Shown here in pieces: positions 1-4,666 of a DNA stretch of 6,094 nt. Source of the stretch: Fimenecus sp045613685 (GTDB lineage Bacteria > Bacillota > Clostridia > Oscillospirales > Acutalibacteraceae). A program made the position numbers and the translations under genes. The notes under the pieces were generated by a model, which had not been told where the DNA came from, ran no database searches, and saw only the letters and a program-made list of their open reading frames with translations. The stretch's first letter is position 1. Each line of letters begins with the position of its first letter. Location of the stretch: the NCBI GenBank assembly GCA_045613685.1, contig JAZLBL010000013.1, positions 1-6,094 on the forward strand, read 5' to 3'.

Positions 1-1214
1 ACATGCCAACAGGTCGTGAAAACACAATTTCACAGATGAAAGAACTTATCGTTCAGAATTATAACCATCCGTCAATCGTTGTATGGGGACTTTCAAACGA
101 AATTTCAATGAACGGTTCTGATGATGACCTTATTGAAAACCACAAAATCCTTAATGACCTTTGTCACGAAATGGATAAAACAAGACTTACAACTATTGCA
201 GTTGTTTCAATGTGCAGTCTTGATGACCCATATATTCAGATTCCTGATGTTGTTTCACATAACCACTATTTCGGCTGGTATGGTGGCGACACAAGCATGA
301 ATGGCCCTTGGTTTGATAACTTCCATGCTAAATATCCTAATATCCCTGTTGGTATGAGTGAGTATGGTTGTGAAGCACTTAACTGGCACACATCAGACCC
401 ACAACAAGGTGACTACACAGAAGAATATCAGGCATATTACCACGAAGAACTCATTAAACAGTTGTTCTCAAGAAAATATATCTGGGCAACTCACGTTTGG
501 AATATGTTTGACTTTGGTGCTGACGCTCGTGCAGAGGGTGGCGAAAACGGACAAAACCATAAAGGTCTTATGACATTTGACCGTAAATACAAGAAAGATG
601 CTTTCTATGCATACAAAGCATGGCTCTCTGACGACCCATTTGTTCATATCTGTGGCAAACGTTATATTGACAGAGTAGAAGACCTTACAAAAGTAACTGT
701 TTATTCAAATCTTCCAGAAGTTGAACTTATCGCAAATGGCAAGAGCTTAGGCCGTCAGGCAAGTGATAATCACTTCTTCTATTTTGATGTTCCAAATACA
801 GCAAGCATTACACACCTTCAGGCAATTACAGGTGAATATGGCGACCAGAGTGTAATCCGTAAGGTTGAAACATTCAACGAAGATTACCGGCTCAAAGAAA
901 AGGGTGCAGTTCTTAACTGGTTTGACGTAACAGAAGTTGATGGTTATCTTTCTCTCAACTCAAAGATGAGTGAACTTCTTATGGTACCTGCTGGTCAGGC
1001 ACTTTTTGGTCAGATTATGGGACCAATCGCAGAAGCTGCAAAGCAGAGTGCTGGTGAAGGTGGTTTCGAAATGAACGAAGGCATGATGCAGATGATGGGC
1101 GGATTTACAGTGCTTCGTCTTATCGGTATGCTCGGTATGACAGGTCTTAAAATGAACAAAGAAGAGCTTCTTGACCTTAACGCAAAACTCAACCAGATTA
1201 AGAAAGCAAATTGA
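1..1214 (+). CDS. GH2 family glycoside hydrolase (beta-galactosidase-like), C-terminal part, 5' truncated
   Basis: Retaining exo-glycosidase of family GH2, cut by the left edge; the frame is open to base 1, so the Met at base 3 is internal. About 403 residues remain. GH2 enzymes of this kind usually have some 700-800 residues, so the sugar-binding domain, the immunoglobulin-like domain and the start of the TIM barrel are missing. Visible residues (numbered from base 3): NHPSIVVWGLSNE with acid/base Glu33, and GMSEYG with nucleophile Glu120, both in canonical context. Residues 160-208 (WNMFDFGADAR, NHKGLMTFDRK, KDAFYAYKA) close the barrel. Residues 215-295 resemble the beta-sandwich after the barrel (VELIANGKSLGRQ). 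Residues 302-403 form an extra, methionine-rich, mostly helical tail. No secretion signal can be judged because the N terminus is absent. The substrate is not fixed by sequence; beta-galactoside is the likeliest. The family call is firm. Confidence 0.93.
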   Translation, partial: MPTGRENTISQMKELIVQNYNHPSIVVWGLSNEISMNGSDDDLIENHKILNDLCHEMDKTRLTTIAVVSMCSLDDPYIQIPDVVSHNHYFGWYGGDTSMNGPWFDNFHAKYPNIPVGMSEYGCEALNWHTSDPQQGDYTEEYQAYYHEELIKQLFSRKYIWATHVWNMFDFGADARAEGGENGQNHKGLMTFDRKYKKDAFYAYKAWLSDDPFVHICGKRYIDRVEDLTKVTVYSNLPEVELIANGKSLGRQASDNHFFYFDVPNTASITHLQAITGEYGDQSVIRKVETFNEDYRLKEKGAVLNWFDVTEVDGYLSLNSKMSELLMVPAGQALFGQIMGPIAEAAKQSAGEGGFEMNEGMMQMMGGFTVLRLIGMLGMTGLKMNKEELLDLNAKLNQIKKAN

Positions 1215-1224
1215 TTCTTTTTCC

Positions 1225-1291
1225 GCAATACTTCGTGACATTCGGCTCCTAGTATACCTGATACAACTTCGCCTTTGTCACATTGTCTTGC
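1225..1291. repeat. 67-bp intergenic element with imperfect terminal inverted repeats
   Basis: Ends of 16 bases (GCAATACTTCGTGACA at 1225-1240 and TGTCACATTGTCTTGC at 1276-1291) are inverted repeats matching at 12 of 16 positions, including a perfect inner GTGACA/TGTCAC. Inside, GGC (1244-1246) can pair with GCC (1271-1273), and GTAT (1252-1255) with ATAC (1261-1264), giving a nested fold. It is flanked by a T run on the left and an A run on the right, so it is not a normal terminator on either strand. It could be a small dispersed repeat (MITE-like) or a structured RNA element. A single copy in the window cannot show that it is repeated. Confidence 0.35.
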
Positions 1292-1331
1292 AAAAAAACA
1301 CTTCAATTTGAAAATAAGTTTATATATCATT

Positions 1332-1365
1332 AAATACCACGTGCCTTTTGGTTCGTGGTATTTTT
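1332..1365 (+). terminator. Rho-independent terminator of the GH2 gene
   Basis: A perfect 10-bp stem (AAATACCACG at 1332-1341 with CGTGGTATTT at 1354-1363) is followed by a T run through 1365. The 12-base loop can form a short inner helix (GCC/GGT) around TTTT. It lies about 120 bases after the GH2 stop and before the next promoter. Confidence 0.8.
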
Positions 1366-1405
1366 ACAATTTATTAAAATATAGGTAATCATTTCCAAAT
1401 ATTTG

Positions 1406-1414
1406 TGTTATAAT
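1406..1414 (+). promoter_or_regulatory. Extended -10 promoter of the zinc-ribbon membrane protein gene
   Basis: TGTTATAAT contains a perfect TATAAT (1409-1414) preceded by TG and one base, the extended -10 form. No convincing -35 box is seen at 16-18 bases upstream, which fits extended -10 promoters. It lies about 30 bases before the start codon at 1446. Confidence 0.6.
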
Positions 1415-1445
1415 ATATTTATAAAACTTTTTAAGGAAGATACAA

Positions 1446-1859
1446 ATGAACTTTTTACAACAAATTATGGCAAAGTTTCAACAATTTATGATTGGACGCT
1501 ATGGCTCTGACCAGTTTTCATTATTTTTATCAATAACTGGTCTTGCTTTTTCGTTTTTGGGCAATTTTAAATATTTAAGAATTTTATATTTCATAGGAAC
1601 ACTTATGATTTTTTATAGTCTTTTTCGTTCACTTTCAAAAAACTATGAAGCAAGAAGAAAAGAACTTAATTGGTATCTCGTGTGGTCAGAAAAGCCAAAA
1701 GCGCAAATCAAACTTTTTATGAATCAAATTCGTGATAGAAAAACACACAGATATTTTAAGTGTAAAAGTTGTAAAACCATTATGCGCGTGCCAAAGGGTA
1801 GGGGCAAGATTGAAATCACATGCCCCAAATGCAGAATGAAGGTTGTAAAAAAGACATAA
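1446..1859 (+). CDS. Small membrane protein with C-terminal zinc ribbon
   Basis: 137-residue protein of unknown function. Residues 1-20 are polar and basic. Two hydrophobic helices follow (about 24-40 and 43-61), joined by a short loop NFKYLR. The rest is strongly basic and ends in a four-cysteine zinc ribbon: CKSC (Cys106, Cys109) and CPKC (Cys126, Cys129), with RVPKGRGKIEIT between them. By the positive-inside rule both ends should be cytoplasmic, with the ribbon inside the cell. Start: ATG 6 bases after AAGGAAG (1433-1439). It is flanked by its own promoter and a strong terminator, so it is probably monocistronic and no partner can be inferred. The ribbon could bind nucleic acid or protein or be purely structural. 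The coding call is firm; the function is not known. Confidence 0.85.
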   Translation: MNFLQQIMAKFQQFMIGRYGSDQFSLFLSITGLAFSFLGNFKYLRILYFIGTLMIFYSLFRSLSKNYEARRKELNWYLVWSEKPKAQIKLFMNQIRDRKTHRYFKCKSCKTIMRVPKGRGKIEITCPKCRMKVVKKT

Positions 1860-1882
1860 ACAAAATGTTACGATAAACTTTC

Positions 1883-1917
1883 AAAAACAGTCCATTTTAG
1901 TGGACTGTTTTTATTTT
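1883..1917 (+). terminator. Rho-independent terminator after the zinc-ribbon gene
   Basis: Perfect 12-bp stem (1883-1894, AAAAACAGTCCA, with 1901-1912, TGGACTGTTTTT), a 6-base loop TTTTAG and a following T-rich tract. It starts about 24 bases after the stop codon. The A run on the left could let it work on the opposite strand too, but no opposing gene is present. Confidence 0.92.
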
Positions 1918-1924
1918 GCTTTTG

Positions 1925-1953
1925 TTGAAATCTGTCTTTCGGGGTGATATGAT
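1925..1953 (+). promoter_or_regulatory. Sigma-A type promoter of the putative SOS gene
   Basis: TTGAAA (1925-1930) and TATGAT (1948-1953) are separated by 17 bases, each one mismatch from consensus. The predicted start of transcription near 1960 places the LexA box immediately downstream, a position where a bound repressor blocks transcription. Confidence 0.75.
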
Positions 1954-1961
1954 ACTTTTTG

Positions 1962-1981
1962 TACAGAACAAATGTTCGGTA
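1962..1981. promoter_or_regulatory. LexA/DinR (SOS) operator box
   Basis: GAAC-AAAT-GTTC (1966-1977) is an exact match to the Gram-positive GAAC-N4-GTTC core. The symmetry extends outward to TAC (1962-1964) and GTA (1979-1981), interrupted by one mismatched pair. It lies between the -10 box and the ribosome binding site of the 79-residue gene. Recognition by LexA is established for this motif in Bacillus and Clostridium; its use here is inferred, since lexA is not in the window. Confidence 0.8.
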
Positions 1982-1984
1982 TAG

Positions 1985-1992
1985 AAAGGAGG
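1985..1992 (+). promoter_or_regulatory. Ribosome binding site that fixes the start at 1998
   Basis: AAAGGAGG, fully complementary to the 16S tail core, lies 5 bases before ATG 1998. This favours ATG 1998 over a TTG at 1959, which would make the coding region run through the LexA box and this site. Confidence 0.85.
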
Positions 1993-1997
1993 CAGAA

Positions 1998-2237
1998 ATG
2001 ACATTGGAACAATTAGGTGAACAATATCTTAAACAAGCTGACGAGCTCCACTCACTCGTGACAAAGTATTCTGCCCAACTTAACAAATTGGACGGAATAA
2101 GACTTTATGAAATGAATTCTAAGATATTGACACTACGAGAAATGGAGAGAGACACCCGAATAATCGGCAAGCAATTAACCGATTATTATTCTCAACAATC
2201 AACTAGAAAAGTGTATCATTCACACAGAATTAATTGA
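1998..2237 (+). CDS. Small charged helical protein of unknown function, probably SOS-induced
   Basis: 79-residue soluble protein (MTLEQLGEQYLKQADELHS...). It has no signal peptide, no membrane helix, no cysteines and no recognisable catalytic motif. Residues 1-63 look like two amphipathic helices split near Leu31-Asp32-Gly33: roughly 3-29 and 35-62. The helix-turn-helix shape and heptad-like Leu/Ile spacing suggest a helical hairpin or coiled-coil dimer. The last 15 residues are polar (SQQSTRKVYHSHRIN). Its promoter carries a LexA box, the only direct clue to its role: a DNA damage function such as polymerase accessory, checkpoint or toxin control. It is unlike YneA (no LysM, no membrane anchor). 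No nuclease or Y-family polymerase lies next to it here. The expression signals make a real gene likely; the function is unknown. Confidence 0.8.
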   Translation: MTLEQLGEQYLKQADELHSLVTKYSAQLNKLDGIRLYEMNSKILTLREMERDTRIIGKQLTDYYSQQSTRKVYHSHRIN

Positions 2238-2261
2238 CTTTTATTTTAATAATTGTATAAT
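2234..2261 (+). promoter_or_regulatory. Promoter of the cohesin-gtrA operon, with palindrome over the -10 box
   Basis: TTGACT (2234-2239) and a perfect TATAAT (2256-2261) are 16 bases apart; the -35 box overlaps the stop codon of the SOS gene. A perfect 8-bp inverted repeat, TAATAATT (2247-2254) and AATTATTA (2259-2266) around GTAT, straddles the -10 box. It could be an operator, or chance in AT-rich DNA. Confidence 0.75.
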
Positions 2262-2279
2262 TATTAAAGAGGTGTGAAT

Positions 2280-3173
2280 ATGAAAAGAGTTTTTAGTTTT
2301 CTGTTAATAATTGCAATTCTTTGCACTATAACTATGCCTTGCTTTGCAGCAAATCCAACTGTTTCAGTCAAAGCTCCAAATGCAGTAGCAGGTGAAACAA
2401 TTACAGTATCTGTCAATTTATCTGCTAATTCAGGTTTGGCAGGGTTAAAATTTTCGGTTAATTTCAATAGTTCTGAATTTCAACTTGTTTCGGGCTCTGC
2501 ACAGAAAGGTAAACTTTTTGATTTAGAGATTCCAACAGAAAATTTAACTAGCGTCAGCTATGCAGGTGTATCAGATAATCCTGTTAATTTAAGTGGTACA
2601 ATCTTAACTTTTAAATTAAAAGTTCTTAAAACAGGTGGCAAAATTACGATTAGTGTTAATGAAGCTATTGATGGCGATAATAAAAATATAACAGTTGTTA
2701 CATCAAGTGCTACTGTTAAATGTTCACACTTGGGTGCAAAATGGGCTGTTACTAAAAATGCTACTTGTACAGAAAAAGGTAGCGAAGCAAGAGAATGCAG
2801 CTGTGGTGATAAATCCACTCGTGAAATAGCACTTGCTAATCATAATTTTGGTAGCTGGGTAACAACGAAAGAAGCAACCGAAACTGAAAAAGGTGTAAAA
2901 GAGAGAATCTGCAAAGTTTGTTCTAAAAAAGAAATTGCAAGCATAAATAAGCTTGCGCCAACTGAAACTGTAACAGACATTGCAACAGAAACTCAAACTC
3001 AATTAGAATCACAAACACAAACTGAAACTACAACAATTCCACAAAGTCAGGATATGCACAAGGCAGATGCAAAACCTATTATTGTTGGTGCAATATTCTT
3101 CGTTGTAGGTATTGCAGTGGGAATAGGCGCAACCTTGTTTATTATCAAGCGTAAGGCGAAGGAAGAAGAATGA
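2280..3173 (+). CDS. Membrane-anchored surface protein with a cohesin domain
   Basis: 297-residue secreted protein held by a C-terminal helix. In order: signal peptide 1-23/24 (KR, then FLLIIAILCTITM, cleavage near CFA-A); a cohesin-like beta-sandwich about 26-147 (VSVKAPNAVAGETITVSVNL, SGLAGLKFSVNFNSSEFQLV, GTILTFKLKVL); two Cys/His repeats about 148-187 and 188-222, each of the form H-x-G-x-W-x-T-x-x-AT-x-TEKG-x-x-x-R-x-C; a Thr/Gln/Glu linker 226-259; a transmembrane helix about 266-289; and a short charged tail RKAKEEE. The fold should face outward. Cohesins bind dockerins in cellulosomes, but single cohesin-like domains are also common in surface proteins of Clostridia without cellulosomes, and no dockerin is seen here. 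Start: ATG 2280, 5 bases after AAAGAGGTG; a GTG at 2274 lies inside that site. It overlaps the next gene by 4 bases. Confidence 0.85.
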   Translation: MKRVFSFLLIIAILCTITMPCFAANPTVSVKAPNAVAGETITVSVNLSANSGLAGLKFSVNFNSSEFQLVSGSAQKGKLFDLEIPTENLTSVSYAGVSDNPVNLSGTILTFKLKVLKTGGKITISVNEAIDGDNKNITVVTSSATVKCSHLGAKWAVTKNATCTEKGSEARECSCGDKSTREIALANHNFGSWVTTKEATETEKGVKERICKVCSKKEIASINKLAPTETVTDIATETQTQLESQTQTETTTIPQSQDMHKADAKPIIVGAIFFVVGIAVGIGATLFIIKRKAKEEE

Positions 3174-3619
3174 AAAAACTATTTGAAAAATATCGCGAAT
3201 TGATTGTATATGTAATGGTTGGTGGACTTGCAACTGTTGTTAATTATGTAATCCATTTCGGGTTAAGAGCATTAAATTTTAACTATTATATCGCACTAAC
3301 AGGAGCTTGGCTTGGTGCGGTAATTGTTGCATATGTTGCTAATCGTGGTTTTGTCTTTGAAAGCAAAACAAAAGGTAAAGAGCAGATAAAAGAGTTTTTA
3401 CTCTTTTTTGGCGCGCGCGTGTTTTCTTATGGACTTGAAATGCTAATTTCATTTATCTTTATTGATTGTGCAAAGGCAGACAGATTTGTATGGCAACCGG
3501 AATTCACAGAAACAGTAATCCCAGTGGGTGAGTTGATGGTTAAAACAATATCGCAAGTGATTATAGTTGTTTCAAACTACGTTTTTAGTAAATTTGTAGT
3601 ATTCAAAAAAGACGAATAA
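3170..3619 (+). CDS. GtrA family membrane protein
   Basis: 149-residue polytopic protein with four predicted helices (about 11-31, 38-58, 75-98, 122-143). It carries the family hallmarks: an N-terminal YVMVGGLATVVNYVIHF segment, NRGFVF after helix 2 and NYVFSKFVVF at the end. GtrA proteins are associated with moving polyprenyl-phosphate-linked sugars across the membrane for glycosylation of surface polymers. Start ATG 3170 overlaps the stop of the cohesin gene (ATGA), with AAGGAAG (3159-3165) inside that gene, so translation is probably coupled. The loop between helices 3 and 4 (about 99-121) is longer than in minimal members. No glycosyltransferase partner is in the window. The family call is firm; the substrate is unknown. 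Confidence 0.93.
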   Translation: MKKLFEKYRELIVYVMVGGLATVVNYVIHFGLRALNFNYYIALTGAWLGAVIVAYVANRGFVFESKTKGKEQIKEFLLFFGARVFSYGLEMLISFIFIDCAKADRFVWQPEFTETVIPVGELMVKTISQVIIVVSNYVFSKFVVFKKDE

Positions 3620-3624
3620 TATTC

Positions 3625-3682
3625 AAATATTCATCGTATAATGTATAAAAATACATAAAAACGATGAATATTTTTATTTTTT
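3625..3682 (+). terminator. Rho-independent terminator after gtrA
   Basis: Perfect 13-bp outer stem (AAATATTCATCGT at 3625-3637 with ACGATGAATATTT at 3661-3673), an inner perfect 6-bp stem (ATGTAT at 3641-3646, ATACAT at 3651-3656) with an AAAA loop, and a T-rich tract to 3682. It begins 6 bases after the gtrA stop. Confidence 0.88.
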
Positions 3683-3710
3683 GTGAATAAATGCTTGACT
3701 TTTGTGAATA
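3680..3710 (+). repeat. Direct repeat TTTGTGAATA flanking the -35 box of the transporter promoter
   Basis: TTTGTGAATA occurs at 3680-3689 and again at 3701-3710. The copies are 21 bases apart start to start, about two helical turns, so they lie on the same face of the DNA. The second is in the promoter spacer. The TGAATA core resembles an ArgR half-site, but no good full ARG box is present. This is a candidate operator for the amino acid transporter. Confidence 0.5.
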
Positions 3711-3722
3711 TTGATGTATAAT
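3695..3722 (+). promoter_or_regulatory. Promoter of the amino acid ABC transporter operon
   Basis: TTGACT (3695-3700) and a perfect TATAAT (3717-3722) with a 16-base spacer, close to the sigma-A consensus. This leaves a leader of roughly 35-40 bases before ATG 3767, too short for a riboswitch. Confidence 0.82.
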
Positions 3723-3766
3723 CACCTCATAAAATTCAAATCAACTTAAAAGGAGTAGATTTAATT

Positions 3767-4588
3767 ATGAAAAAGACAACAAAAATTCTTGCAGTAGTTC
3801 TTGCTCTTGTTCTTGTTGTAGGTTGCTTTGCAGCTTGCGGCGGTAAAGAGGATGCAAATGTACTTAAAGTTGGCGTTCAGACAAACACAACAGGTCACCT
3901 TTATACAGCTTGGGACTTCGGTGAAGATGCAGCAGTTGCATATGACAATGGTGCAGTTGCAGTTGAAGCTCTTAAAAATGGCAAAGTTGACTGCGTTATC
4001 ATTGATAACGAACCAGCAAAAGCTTATGTAGCAGCAAACAAAGGCCTTAAAATTCTTGAAACAGAATATGCAGTTGAAGATTATGCTATCTGCTTCCAGA
4101 AAGGTAACACAGACCTTAAAACAGCAGTTGATAATGCTCTTAAAGACCTTATCGCTGATGGCTCAGTAAAGAAAATCGTTGACAAATATATCAACAATTC
4201 AGGCGACGCTCTCGTTGGTGTTCCTGTAGCAAAAGTTGATACAGATAAGCCAAACCTTGTTATGGCAACAAATGCTGAATTCCCACCATATGAATACATT
4301 GATGGTGATATGTATTATGGTATTGACATTGAAGTTGCTAAGATTATTGCTGATAAACTCGGTTATGACCTTATCATTGAAAACGTTGCTTTCGACTCAA
4401 TCATTCCTGGCGTTCAGTCAGGCAACTATGATATGGGTATGGCTGGTATGACAGTTACTGACGAAAGACTTGAGAGCGTTGATTTCTCATCATCATACGC
4501 AACAGGCGTTCAGGTTGTTATCGTTTCAGAAAATAGCAAGATTCAAGCTATTGAAGACCTTGACCCATACTATCTCCCAGCAGAATAA
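3767..4588 (+). CDS. Amino acid ABC transporter receptor lipoprotein, circularly permuted family 3 solute-binding protein
   Basis: 273-residue receptor that should capture a polar amino acid outside the membrane and pass it to the permease encoded next. Residues 1-24 are a lipoprotein signal (lipid on Cys24 of FAACGG, or Cys20 of VVGC). Segment order is reversed from the family norm. Residues 32-142 match the usual second half: LKVGVQTNTTG 33-43, VEALKNGKVDCVIIDNEPAKAYV 66-88, and the closing helix ending IVDKYI 137-142. After a linker (143-161) comes the usual first half: NLVMATNAEFPPYEY 163-177, YYGIDIEVAKIIADKLG 183-199, FDSIIPGVQSG 209-219, MAGMTVTDERLESVDFS 225-241, ending at the normal hinge (IEDLD 262-266). 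Ligand contacts are kept: Thr41/Thr42, Asp80, the aromatics near 172-177 and Arg234. The frame is intact, so this looks functional. Start: ATG 11 bases after AAAAGGAG (3748-3755). Confidence 0.92.
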   Translation: MKKTTKILAVVLALVLVVGCFAACGGKEDANVLKVGVQTNTTGHLYTAWDFGEDAAVAYDNGAVAVEALKNGKVDCVIIDNEPAKAYVAANKGLKILETEYAVEDYAICFQKGNTDLKTAVDNALKDLIADGSVKKIVDKYINNSGDALVGVPVAKVDTDKPNLVMATNAEFPPYEYIDGDMYYGIDIEVAKIIADKLGYDLIIENVAFDSIIPGVQSGNYDMGMAGMTVTDERLESVDFSSSYATGVQVVIVSENSKIQAIEDLDPYYLPAE

Positions 4589-4612
4589 TTAAAAAATTAC
4601 TATAAAAATCAC

Positions 4613-4644
4613 TTCAGGGTGGAAGTTTTCCACCCTGAATTTTT
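4613..4644 (+). terminator. Hairpin between receptor and permease genes, partial terminator
   Basis: Perfect 12-bp stem (TTCAGGGTGGAA at 4613-4624 with TTCCACCCTGAA at 4628-4639), a 3-base loop GTT and five Ts. It is GC-rich for this window. Inside a transport operon it would end most transcripts after the receptor and protect its mRNA, giving more receptor than permease and ATPase. No separate promoter is clear in the 22 bases between it and the permease start. Confidence 0.85.
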
Positions 4645-4666
4645 GAGTTTATGAAAGGAGAATATT

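Noticed and set aside
1010..1330. Minus-strand ORF overlapping the GH2 3' end and the intergenic element
   Set aside because: Most of it is antisense to well conserved GH2 coding sequence, with no ribosome binding site or recognisable domain.
1959..1997. Upstream TTG start for the 79-residue protein
   Set aside because: It would encode a 13-residue extension across the LexA box and the ribosome binding site, and has no ribosome binding site of its own.
2274..2279. GTG start two codons before the cohesin protein ATG
   Set aside because: The GTG lies inside the ribosome binding site; ATG 2280 has correct spacing and gives a standard signal peptide.
3005..3035. ACAAACACAAACTGAAACTACAAC-like repeats as a tandem DNA repeat or CRISPR
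   Set aside because: These are low-complexity codons for the Thr/Gln/Glu linker, with no regular repeat-spacer pattern.
3009..3233. Minus-strand ORF antisense to the cohesin linker and the gtrA start
   Set aside because: The composition is a reflection of the Thr/Gln/Glu linker codons; there are no expression signals.
3723..3766. Riboswitch or T-box in the leader of the transporter operon
   Set aside because: The leader after the predicted start is only about 35-40 bases with no stable hairpin.
3767..4588. Receptor gene as two broken pieces, a frameshift or a pseudogene
   Set aside because: The frame is continuous with an intact lipoprotein signal, both halves keep their conserved motifs, and no part of the domain is duplicated or missing. 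Permutation explains it better, although misassembly cannot be excluded without reads.
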